Positions 13,961 to 25,714 of a DNA stretch of 64,000 bases are shown in pieces; position 1 is the stretch's first letter; every line of letters begins with the position of its first letter. Both the position numbers and the translations under genes were made by a program. Origin of the DNA: Gymnogyps californianus. Its lineage: Eukaryota; Chordata; Aves; Accipitriformes; Cathartidae. The notes below the pieces were generated by a model, which saw only the letters and a program-made list of their open reading frames with translations, was not told the DNA's origin and made no database searches. Location: positions 37,950,502-38,014,501 of the forward strand of contig NC_059477.1 in NCBI RefSeq assembly GCF_018139145.2. Direction: 5' to 3'.

Positions 13961-15687
13961 TGAATTCCTATGTTTACAATTTACTATAATCCATGCCGGT
14001 AAATGAGCTTTGTATTTTAATCTTTCTCATAATTTTGGTTTTTGGAGGTGTAGCTCATTTGCTTTCATATAATATAAACCATGTAATTTAAACTAGACAT
14101 CATTAAATCCATCATTTTTATTACTAACTTTGATTCTAGCTTTCAGCAAGGCTCATGGATTGAAGGAAACCTGTTAATTCCCTTTTATTCAGAACGTTTC
14201 CTTCTTCACATCAAAGCAATGCACGTTCATATCAGTGCAGCCAATCAGTATTTCTGCAGAATAAGCCATGAAACTGAAGAGTGCCTCAAACAGTCTTAAA
14301 AAATGTGAGATGAATCATCACTAGAGAGACCCATGTGTTTACATGTATCATTGATGGCTTGGCATTTTGGACATACATAATATGCAAAGTCTTTTTCTAC
14401 TTTCTTTTTCTTTCAGGACTGATTTACTGTGTAATAGTTTATTCATGGGAAAAAGGAAGCCTGTTTTTTTGATGTAATATTTTCTGTTAAGTGCAACAAA
14501 GTTCCACTTCATTTGTGAAATGACAAATATCATACTTTCACAACTAGAATAGTGCTCTAAAGCAATCCTGATAATCTTTGTCTGCTGTATCAAAAAGGGC
14601 AACTCTTGACCTACCAAGGGAAAGTCTCCTGGATATAAACACCAGCAGACAATAACTCCAGTTTATTTTGGCATATTCCTGCTTCCGTTTAGACGACTTC
14701 TGTTATTTCTTGGAGAAAATGTGCACCATATTTTCCTAGGCTACAGCCAACCTGTTTAATAGATTTTTTATATATAGAAAATTACAACACTTACTCATCT
14801 TATCTACATCAGCTGCATTTCAGTATTGATGTAGGAGCTGTAATTTAGTATGAGAATGTACTTGTTAAGAAAATCCATACAGAACTTTAATTCTGGTATT
14901 AAAATCTAATTATCATTAACAGAATACAGTGACTATCTGAATAGATTTTCATGCTTTCTCTTAATGCATTATGTAATTGAAATGAAAATATGTTGATTTT
15001 TGCCCCTAGCTTTTCAGTATATATATAAATGACAGGGCAACCTGGCTTTTTGAAAGCTGGAGAGTCTTGGGCCAGTCAAGATATCTGAGTGGAATAGCGT
15101 TTGACTTATGGGAAATGACCATGCCTTAAAAATGTGGCCCTTAACAATTGTAAACATGTAAAATGTTTTGGGTGTTTGTGACTCTGGAAGGGAGAAGATT
15201 CTTGAGAAACAGGGGGTGCAGGATATGAAATAAAGCAGAACTCAAAATAGAAAGGGAAATTCAAGTTGATATATACAGTGTTTAGGCACACCAGGAAACA
15301 TGGAAAAAAAGGTTTTGTCGTGGTGGTGATGCGGGGGACTGGACTCAAAGACATACACTGATGTGATGGTCAGGTCAAGCCCAGCCATCAGATGTACTGT
15401 AACCTTGCAAACCATTCTGGCAGTTGGACATGGCTTAGTGGTTTTTTTTTGGGGGGGTGAGGATAGTATTTGCCCAAGTCAATGCTTCTCAAATTCATGC
15501 AAAAAAAGATTTGCATGAACTGGACTTCAGTTTGCTTTGGTCAATGCCAGGAAGAAAGAAATCATTGTTTCTTCATAAGGCAATGGGAACAGCTATCGCA
15601 GCAAGAAGACACAGAGCAGGACAAGTGTCGCCTGTTTTGGCTGTCATTCACCTTGGCAGGGCACAGAAGATTTAGTCCCATCAGCCC
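13961..15687. other. No gene seen
   Basis: Non-coding, AT-rich. Open frames are short and without recognisable features. A G-rich run (GGGGGGG) occurs near 15450. The last five bases, AGCCC, are the 5' target-site copy of the following LTR. Confidence 0.5.
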
Positions 15688-16324
15688 TGTCCTGGTTTCA
15701 GCTGGGACAGAGTTAACTCTTCTTAGTAGCTCTTCTTAGTCGCTGGTACAGTGCTGTGTTTTGGATTTAGTGGGAGAATACTGTTGATAACACACTGATG
15801 TTTTAGTTGTTGCTAAGTAGCGCTTATCCTAAGTTAAGGACTTTTCAGTTTCCCATGCTCTGCCAGCAAGCAGGCGCGCAAGAAGCTGGGAGGGAGCAGA
15901 GCCAGGACAGCTGACCCCAACTAGCCAAAGGGATATTCCATACCATGGAACGTCATGCCCAGTATATAAACGGGGGGGAGTTTGCCGGGAGGGGCGGATC
16001 GCTGCTCGGGCAATGGTCAGTGGGTGGTGAGCAATTGCATTGTGCATCACTGGGTTTTTTTCCTTCCCCCCCCCTTTTATTTTGTTATATTCCTTTTCAT
16101 TACTATTATTAATATTAGTGTTAGTGTTAGTATTATTATATTTTATTATTATTATTGTTAATTTTATATTTTACTTTAGTTATTAAACTGTTCTTATCTC
16201 AACCCACGAGTTTTACGTTTTTTCCCAATTCTCCTGCCCATCCCACCGGGAGTAGGGGGAGGGGGACGGGGAGCGAGGCAGCGGCTGTGTGGTGCTTGGC
16301 TTCTGACTGGGGTTAAACCACGAG
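15688..16324 (+). mobile_element. Solo LTR of an avian endogenous retrovirus, copy 1
   Basis: The element opens TGTCCTGGTTTCAGCTGGGA and ends near GGGGTTAAACCACGAG. It is flanked by the 5-bp direct repeat AGCCC (15683-15687 and 16325-16329), the size typical of ERVL-type integration. It has a TATA-like TATATAAAC near 15964, followed by a TTA/TAT-rich tract and an ATTAAA at 16182-16187 that fits an LTR poly(A) signal. No internal retroviral sequence is attached, so recombination between two LTRs has removed the provirus. It carries a slightly changed 3' terminus compared with the CGACA of copies 3 and 4. Confidence 0.9.
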
Positions 16325-16971
16325 AGCCCTGTTTGAGCACAGGCAGGAGGACCCATTTGGTAATGGAGTAGCAAGTGCTAACAGGTGCTAGGAGAGTTCA
16401 TCTTGGAAAAGAGCTTTTAACAAAGTTACTTGGAGGAGTGAGGTGGATCCCTCTCTGACCACAAGAATAGTTTTGGTGTTTTGCCACTTTTGGCTAGGTC
16501 TGTAGTGACATTGAATGTAGAGTTGGAGGTCAAGCTCAGCAAGAAGCAGCGGGCTGTCTGTGGACATCGGAAACTGGAGTGGAGAAGGAATGAACAAGAG
16601 TAATTGCTGCTCGCAGACCTCCTGGGTGCAAGGCCTGAGGTTTCACATTGCCAACAAGAGGGGAAGTTAGGAAGGCAGCGGGGTGAAAAGCAAGTGGAGG
16701 GGCGTCTGGTGGGGAGGAACAGGTTGCCCTTGCAATTCAGAAAAACTTCCAGGCCTGGGCTGGACTGCAACTAGCTATTCTTCTCCAGGGTTTGCTGTGC
16801 AGATGATCAGTGGGTTTGGACAGGAGCACTGTACTAAGGATGACCCTAACTACCAGAGTAGACACAGCTTTTGCGGGTTTTATATTTGAAGTATTAAACT
16901 GTTCCTTAAGGGAAAATTTTGTATAGAATTTGGATACGGTGTTATTTTGGCAGCTTAGCAGTCATTAAACT
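16325..16971. other. No gene seen
   Basis: About 650 bp between the solo LTR and the tandem duplication downstream of VWDE. Overlapping open frames on both strands lack recognisable features. This could hold VWDE 3' UTR if transcription passes the two ATTAAA signals, but nothing in the sequence proves it. Confidence 0.4.
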
Positions 16972-17225
16972 TCCTTTAAACTATTTTGTAACCTTATTTA
17001 CATCTTTCATAATGTTAACAAAACTTTAATCCATTTTCCTGTAGGCTATTTCAGTTACATTTGGTTGTTTTTGTCCTTCTTACCATAAGAATCAGTGGTC
17101 CTTTAAACTATTTTGTAACCTTATTTACATTTTTCATAATGTTAACAAGACTTTAATCCATTTTTCTGTAGGCTATTTCAGCTACATTTGGTTATTTTTG
17201 TCCCTGTTACCATAAGAATCAGTGG
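16972..17225. repeat. 127-bp tandem duplication beside the last VWDE exon
   Basis: Copy 1 is 16972-17098 and copy 2 is 17099-17225. They share about 120 of 127 positions (seven mismatches counted by eye), beginning TCCTTTAAACTATTTTGTAA and ending CATAAGAATCAGTGG. The duplication stops 13 bp short of the last EGF exon as bounded by its donor. In gene orientation each copy carries an ATTAAA. Copy 2 holds the TAG that ends the read-through frame, and copy 1 holds a duplicate of the same stop region. Confidence 0.95.
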
Positions 17226-17238
17226 GTTTGGACCTTAC
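17182..17238 (-). other. VWDE: Possible read-through C-terminus of VWDE, or start of a 3' intron
   Basis: If the GTAAGG at the end of the last EGF exon is not used as a donor, the frame adds 18 hydrophilic residues (beginning [10 protein letters not shown]) and stops at TAG 17184-17182. An ATTAAA, the commonest variant poly(A) signal, follows about 25 bp later (17157-17152 on the minus strand). A second ATTAAA lies 127 bp further (17030-17025), inside a tandem copy. If the donor is used, this is intron and the terminal exon lies at lower coordinates. The sequence alone does not decide. Confidence 0.4.
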
Positions 17239-17336
17239 CTTCTTTTCACATGCTGAACCAGTATAGCCACTTCTGCAAGCACAGACATTTGGTCTTATAC
17301 ATCTGCTTCCAAATAGACATTTCTGCTCACAAAGTG
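17239..17336 (-). CDS. VWDE: VWDE last recognisable EGF exon
   Basis: The acceptor is TTTCATTTGTAG above 17336, entering at phase 1. The module reads [20 protein letters not shown] and RSGYTGSAC, followed by Glu-Lys-Lys. It keeps all six cysteines, but the NGG of the other modules is replaced by FGS. A strong donor, AAGAAG|GTAAGG (GT at 17238-17237), would end the exon at phase 0 after 98 bp, unlike the other EGF exons. A short terminal exon would then be needed, and I cannot identify one. Alternatively the frame reads through GTAAGG for 18 more codons to a TAG at 17184-17182, making this the terminal exon. My recollection that VWDE proteins end a few residues after the last EGF fits either reading. 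Confidence 0.8.
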
Positions 17337-19608
17337 CTACAAATGAAAGATAAAGTTGTTTAGAAACACACTTATTCTAAGTCTCGTAATTAGAAAAGGA
17401 ATATTTAGATGCTTTTGAAAATATTGTGACAAAATATATTATGATTCTGTAGTTTCATATGATGGAGGAAAGGACAATAAATAAAAAAATATTGAGGCAT
17501 TAAAGATGGTTTACCATAGGCTTTTTCATGCCTATGTGTCTGTTATGTTTATAATTTTCTGTGTTTTTTTTCTTTTCTCCCCAGTGGCGGGGAAAGAGAA
17601 GACTGTGCTAAAGTAATTGCCTCAGCTCAGTTGGAAATGGATCAGTGCAAGGCCTAATTTTGAAAGCCAGGATATATTCTGGGCATTGACGGTTGGGTCA
17701 GATTTGTGCCAAAATTGATTTTCTTTTGTTCCGATTGAAATAAAATAACAGCTGTTAAAAGATCCATTCTTGACTTGAGCTGAAAAGATATGTTACATAT
17801 GCACTCCCAAAGGTGATGCTATCACAATAAATAAAAGGGAGAATTTGGTGAATTGCATACTTTACACCTCTGGAAAGCAGGGCATAAGAACATGTAATTT
17901 CATGCTCTCGCAGAATCAGTAATGAGCTACTTATTCCAAGTAAAAAGGAATCAGAAACCATTTTTTGTCTTATCTAGAGTACCAGTGTGCTTCCAGAGGC
18001 CCATCCGTTTGAAGATATTGTGTTAATAAAAGAATCAGTGTTTTTTTTTTTTACATGAGAAAAAAGATAATCAATTGAATTAGTCAAATTTCAGCCAGTT
18101 TTTCATCCTCATTAGCATTTTATATTGTTATGACATTGATTTGGCATAGAGGAAAGAGAACAGCCAATTCATAGGGCACCAACTCAAGAAGAACACACAT
18201 GTCATAGTATTTTAATTAGATCTCATGAGTTAAACCTTCCATAAATATTGCCAGAATATTGTATCCTAGTTACAGGCAGTCAAACTAAATGCCTTCAAAA
18301 CTGGTCAGATGTGTATCAACAAGTGGCTTCTTATATTTTCTTGTGTGGCAGAGGCATTTAGGAGGCTGCAAACCATGCACCATTAAGACAGATCTGAAAA
18401 TACAGTAGGCGCATGTCTATGATCCAATACCATCTCCTTCATCATGGAGCAAAGTGTTCCATCAGATTTGAAAGAGTCTAATGTATCTCTATGAGGGTTT
18501 TTTCCACAGAAAATCAACTTCAACAAATTGAAGGAATAAATTCTAGAATTTCAGTTTGTTAGACTTAGGTTCTGATTTTGACACAGATTTAAGCCCATGC
18601 AAATTCTTTGTGTTACGATCTGAAGTCTCAGAGAGAGACCAGGCCAGTGAAATTTCTTTAGAAAACGCATAGTGAGATCCTAACCCATCCAAATGTGATT
18701 CTCAGAGTGACGCTAATTGTTATAGTGACCTCGGAAGGCCAGCAACAAGATGTTTAACAACATCTGGAGTTTGTATTGGTTTTGTTCTATCAGGTTATCA
18801 TGGCAGCTAACAGTCAGTGAGGAGGTTGAGATTTTGCCAGGGTAGGGAATATTAAAATCTAAATATGTATGCTGAACTTCAGGTCTGACAGCTACGGGAC
18901 AGAGAAGTGAAGAAGCAGACTGATTGCCACTCTACGCATCTTAAAAAGGAGAGGCTGTAAACAGCCTGGCAAATTGCTACTCTTAGTAGTACAGTCAGGT
19001 AATGAGAGTTCATGCTGTGTCAAAACTACTGACCCATACCATGTCCAGAACAAGAACATGCAGAGACCTGGACATGCTGGTGACCTTCAGGTGCTCCTTT
19101 TCAAAAAGCAAGCTGTGTCAGGTGGTTAGCTGCTGTAGGAGTCCAGGGACCTGGAGCTAGCGACTTGCCTTCCTCGTATATAAGCTAGTTGATATATTTC
19201 TGCAATTTTGAAAAGGTAAAAGTGCTCTTTTGCTGAAACAAGATTTTAAGAAGCCAGCTTGGTTTTGTTAGGTGTCTGTTGCAAAACACTCAAGACCCAG
19301 AATGGGCAGCTGCAAACTTCTGATTTTCTCCTTCTTCTGAGAGGGGGAGGCCCAAGTTTGAATCCTGGGTGTGGATGGGGCAGAGGAGGAATGAAATCAT
19401 GCTCAAGCTAGAACAGCGTGCTCATCATCTGCCGACTGCTACTTCAGCCCCTCCATGAACTTTGAAAGAACTCAGATTTATAACTGGAAAAATCTTAGCG
19501 TTTCATTCACTGGAACAAAAACGTTTCCCAATAGGGAGTGCCTCGTCAGCAGAAGGGGGTCCTTGTGCCCACACCAGTTTTGTTCCCCTGTGTAGTGAGC
19601 TAGAAGAG

Positions 19609-19664
19609 AGAGAACTGTGTATGATATTACTATTACAGAGAACTGTGTATGATATTACTATTAT
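19609..19664. repeat. 28-bp tandem duplication, two copies
   Basis: AGAGAACTGTGTATGATATT... occurs at 19609-19636 and again at 19637-19664, differing only at the last base (C against T). Near identity implies a recent replication slippage or a polymorphic minisatellite. It lies inside a VWDE intron. Confidence 0.93.
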
Positions 19665-22314
19665 TCATTTGATATGAACTTGGGCTGGGGAAAAATGGAA
19701 GTTGATTCTCCTTTCAGCTTGGTAGTGGATAAAATAAGAACAGGTAAGGCAAAGAGAGGTGCACTCTTCTGGAGACCCCTATAGCAGCTGGGGGTGTTCT
19801 GGTATGCATGGGTGGAAGAACAGGCATTAGATAAGGTACCAGGCTTTTTTCTGTCTGTGGTTTCTTTGATTCTCAGTTGATGCAAACAAAGGAAAAAAAG
19901 GGAAAAGATTTCCTCCTTTTTTATCCTTTGCTACCTGCCTGTCTCTCCCTCTCCACCCACTGGTTCCTGCTGCAGTGCTCAGAAAAACAAGACCTGAGTT
20001 CGGAGAAAAGTTAAAAACATTTTGGAAGAAAATTGGAATTGAAATCACAGAGGATAATAACATAGCTGAAGTTCAAATGAATATTTCATAAATGTATTTA
20101 CAAGGGAAGCTAAGCCACTAAACACTAAAAATGACACAGGCTATGTATACATTATCCTGTACAGATTCAGCAAAGAAAGTCATTTAATAAGCTAAGCTTA
20201 TGTTAAAATTATAATCAATAAATGCCCGTTTCAAAAAGAGATTTATCCCTGGGTGTTAAAAGAACAGAGCTATAATTTGCATGCAAACTATATTCTTTTT
20301 TAAGATTTTTCTTTTTTTAAGGTTTGAAAGGGTTACATAGGAAAGCTAGAAGAAAGGCTGTCTGAGATGTTGTTCAAGGCAGAGAGACAGAATGAGGAAG
20401 AATGTTGAGGAAATTATAAGGCTATAAGCTTGACACTTATAACATGCAAATAAAGAGAAGATATTCTGAAGGGCAACGAGGAGCCAGTATGGGTTCAATA
20501 ATATTAGAACAGAAGATAGCAGCATGAATTTTAATGATGAAGATCCTTCACAACTATAACCTTCTTTACTTTATAATTAATTATTAGAATTATACCTTGA
20601 TCCTGCATTCAGAGCCTTAAACAACAGACTTATATCCCTGGCCAGAAGCCTTCTGACTTTACTAGGTTGTGTTTTGGCTATATCTGTCAGGGTAATCAGA
20701 TTGCACTGTCAGGTCTTCACTGCTTTGTTCTAATGTTTCTTTTCTAGCTCAAGAAAAAGAGATGTGAGTTAACATTGCAGGAGGCAGGGGAAGCCATAAG
20801 CATGGAGCTTCAGACTGGGTATCTAATATGGAATGGGAAGGAAATCACTGACGAAGACATGGTGATCCTGAGATACTGTTTATGTGTTTTCAGAGAGGGA
20901 ATTTTTGGAATGTTTGTGCTGCTGTCATGAAAGCTAAAAACAGAGTCAGACAGAAAATATGTTCTAATGGAGGGAGCCTAATCTGTGAAGCTGCTTGTTT
21001 CTATAGTTGAGACATGTTGAATATTTCAAACGGCATTTTTTAACCTGTCCTCCCGAAAGGTAATTTGCCTACATTTGCAATACAGTCTGAAACTTGACCA
21101 TTTTTCCTTAATCTATGACCATCAAAGTCACAGGTATTTATCAAGGATAATGTGTGTATTCCACCGTACACCTTATTTGTTGGGACAAATGACCTATTTT
21201 ATTGATTCTCTTTCAGAAGCTATTCTGTTCAGTTACAGATGAGTGGGGAGCAAAACTATTCTCTTGACTGACCTCTTTATTTACAGTCTGATAAAAGAGG
21301 ACTATTGTGTTTTATCTGTTACCAATGTCTCCTAAAAGTCTCTACTTCTACTCTTGCAGAGTTCTGCAGTGTAGTGGTAGCCAGAGACTGGTCTTGCTTT
21401 CTGAAGCATTTTCAAAATACTTTAGAGATAAAGTTATTCTGACTTAGACAGTGCCAATCTTCATTGCAACAGAACTGAAAATCTGCTCTAGGTTACTGTC
21501 AATGGTGTTGTCTGCTGAAAGGTTGAAACGTTTTGGACTATCACTTGTGATAGAGACCTATGCCCTTCTTTCCTGGTGAAAGTTGGCAGGTAAATCTGGG
21601 ACATCGGTATTTGCACTTGTAAGTATTTAAATTAATTATTAGGGACCTGAAAGTAGAGAATGTCATGTTTTGCTTTTTCTGGTTTTATAGAAGACTGAGA
21701 ACAGAAGATTTAGAAAAGATATTATTGTGGCAGATATATCTACTGCTGCCTCCAAACATCTTCTTGACCTGTCCACGTAGGCTTAGGCTTTTGTGAGTTA
21801 GAAACTGCACTGATGAAGGTGATCTGTGACTTCTTACTAAAGATAAATCAAAAGTGGATGTCCAAGATGAATTGTCAGTATTTGTCCATTGTCGTCTTTG
21901 TTGACTTAATGGCTTACTCTGGCTAGCTATCTCAGTATAGAGGATTGAAACAATTTTTTTCCTTCTGAAAAATGTCCAGAAAATACTGGAAGTCTCTGTA
22001 GATCCTTTGGTTTGGTCACCCTACTGGATGTGTGTTAGGAGGTTAATGAGGAAAAAATGGGGTTCAGTGTGTAGATGAAACCTGTATCTCCATTTCCATC
22101 TGCCATCTTGATAAGGGCAGCTGCATGAATTCACAGGCTGAAAAGAATGAAGCGGGGGTTATCTAACCTCCTCCTACCCTTGAAAAATGCCCAGAGAAAC
22201 AATCCAGCCCTAATTGCTTCTGGATAGTGGAGAAAGTACAGTGATTGCTGAGAAAAGTTATCATCTGGATTGTTACTTGTAAAGTGAGATGGAATTTTTG
22301 CATTATGAAATGCA

Positions 22315-22480
22315 AAATGATGAATAATATGAAAATATAATAATAGATAATATAAAGTAATAAATTCATATACAATAGAATAAATAATATATATTGTTTT
22401 TATATAGTATGTAACAAAATAAATTAATATAGAATATGAAATAATATTTGAATATCACGAATAATACGTTGCTACTACTT
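22315..22480. repeat. AT-rich low-complexity tract
   Basis: About 165 bp made almost wholly of A and T, with repeated AATA/ATAAT units, in a VWDE intron. No gene signal. Confidence 0.8.
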
Positions 22481-24184
22481 TCTTATCTTATAAAGTGAAC
22501 GTTTTGCTCTGTTGTTGAGTTTAACAGCCAAAGTCTGTAGTTAAAGCGGTGCAAATCAAGGCCATATTCAGCCTTGTTGCTGATATTATAGCGAAGCACA
22601 GAATTTGGGCATACGCACCCAAGCAGGAAAGGGGGTGCCGAGCACAGGGAAACGTCGGGGGCTTAAATTTGACACGGCAGTTTTGCACAGGGGAGTAGTG
22701 TGATGAACCAAACGCCTCCTTGCCAGAAATGCACTGGTTCTGGCGGAGTGCATGGATTTGGCCCACTATTTGTGCGCTGCTGGGAGATGGGAAACAGGCC
22801 AAAGTAATAAGAGGGCAACAAAAAGATGTAACCAGAGGTTGGTTACAGTCCTCTCTGCTAGCAGCCTGCGCATCAGTGCCAGAGCTGAGGCGAAGGCGAG
22901 CACTTCTTTGAGCAAGGGAGGCACTCAGAAGGCTTTTTATGTTTAGGCAGATAAATACATTTGTTTCATTGAGTTCTGGATTTGGGCGAACAGACTCCCA
23001 TTAAAACACAAAACCAGACTTGCTTTCAGAGGTTACACTTCTGTGCGAAACTTTTATACCTAACATCTGTGAGGATGACGACTTTCTTGTTCCCCTGCTT
23101 CCTCCCTGCCTCACTGTGAATGCCCTGGAGCAACATTATAAGACCTCACCATCTGCTCTCTGACAGTAGTCTTCTCTCTTTCTATTTAAAAACCCAGAAA
23201 TTCCAACCACTTGGTGATTATTTGGGTTTGCTGTGGGACCTAGGACTTTCAGCCAGCTCCTTTTGGACAAAAAGCTGATTTAATTCCCTACTACAGTGAA
23301 AACATGGGAAGAAATAGTAAAAACAGAGCGACTAGCAAGTGAACAGATTTGGAGCAAAGTTTCAAAGGAGCTGGTTAAATAGATACATAAAAAGTTGCCT
23401 AGGCTTGTGTGCCTGCATAGGACAGCAGAAATTGTTAATGATAGTAAGCCTTACATGCCTTTCACAGGAACAAGCACGATTCATTTATTTATTTAATAAA
23501 GTGAGTCAAGAATATGTCATCAACTAATAAATAACTTTAAACATTACCATGTTTGAACTAGAAGACAGCTGGCACAAAGAAACAATTACACAGCCATTGG
23601 GATTTAACGAACAAAAGATTTCTGTAAGTAATTACGCTCTGTGAGTGTGAGAGGAAAGAAAGATTGCCCTTTACAGGGGATAATGCCTTGGTATTTTCCT
23701 CATGCCCTTTTACTGTAAAGCTAATAACATACATAAACTGAAGTGACCTGTATGTAACAGGCAATAATGGATCTCTTCCTGTTCCAGTCCCTCCACATGC
23801 AAATACTTCCAGCTATCTCGGTGGTCAGCCTGAACGCGTAGTATTTACAGGATCGGGCTCTTAGGTTAGCAGATACACAGAATTTCTTTCTGTGCTTAAT
23901 GCCATCTGGGTATGCAGAATGGGCTACTCCATTTCTTTTTGTCCCTGACCCCTCTTTTTTTACCTCGTATTTCAAATTATTTAATTTAAAGACTACTAAT
24001 TTTTTCTGACAGGTGGAGCTTAGCGTCCACATAAGTGAAAGATGAGTCAGGTCTCTCTCACGTTGAGGTTGAGTCCAGAAATGTCTTTGAAAGTAATAGT
24101 TTTTCTGGCAGCATAAGATTGTTCTGACAAATAAGAGGTAGAATTTAGGTGCTAATCATGTTATGGTTGACTTTTACATGTAAC

Positions 24185-24260
24185 AGAATCATAGAATCAT
24201 GGAATCATTCAGGTTGGAAAAGACCTTTAAGATCATTGAGTCCAACCATAAACCTAACAC
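24185..24260 (-). mobile_element. Short CR1 3' tail fragment
   Basis: AGAATCATAGAATCATGGAA followed by TTCAGGTTGGAAAAGACCTT and GAGTCCAACC is the terminal CR1 3' UTR in minus orientation, cut to about 75 bp. It lies just inside the intron after EGF exon 6. Confidence 0.9.
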
Positions 24261-24349
24261 AATATACAAATAGTAGAAAATGTAATGTGTAAAGATCTCC
24301 GGTGCAACGTGCGTGGCTACAAAACTATAGTAATTAAAGCAGCACTTAC

Positions 24350-24445
24350 GGGTCTGGCACAGCGTTCCTACCCATCCTCCAGAGCACTCGCAGATGTTTG
24401 GACCTATACATTCTCCACCGTTCAGACATTTCTGCAGGCAAACAG
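24350..24445 (-). CDS. VWDE: VWDE EGF exon 6 of the 96-bp array
   Basis: The exon is 96 bp, phase 1-1. The acceptor is CAATCTGTTCAG above 24445 and the donor is AGACCC|GTAAGT with GT at 24349-24348. The module reads [20 protein letters not shown] and SGGWVGTLC. The 3' junction makes a Pro codon with the last EGF exon. A CR1 3'-end fragment sits only about 90 bp downstream of this donor in the intron (24185-24260), so the intron boundary region has tolerated an insertion close to the splice site. Confidence 0.88.

Positions 24446-25714
<1,269 letters not shown>

Larger units (their letters stand above)
17337..24349 (-). other. VWDE: VWDE intron between EGF exons 6 and 7
   Basis: 7.0-kb intron. 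It holds a 28-bp tandem duplication (19609-19664), an AT-rich tract (about 22315-22480) and a CR1 tail fragment near its 5' end. I looked for a further EGF exon by cysteine spacing and found none. Confidence 0.7.

Noticed and set aside
20400..20560. Faint resemblance to a CR1 ORF2 segment (around GAGGAGCCAGTATGGGTTCA)
   Set aside because: Only one short word matches; no second block in order nearby, so not called.
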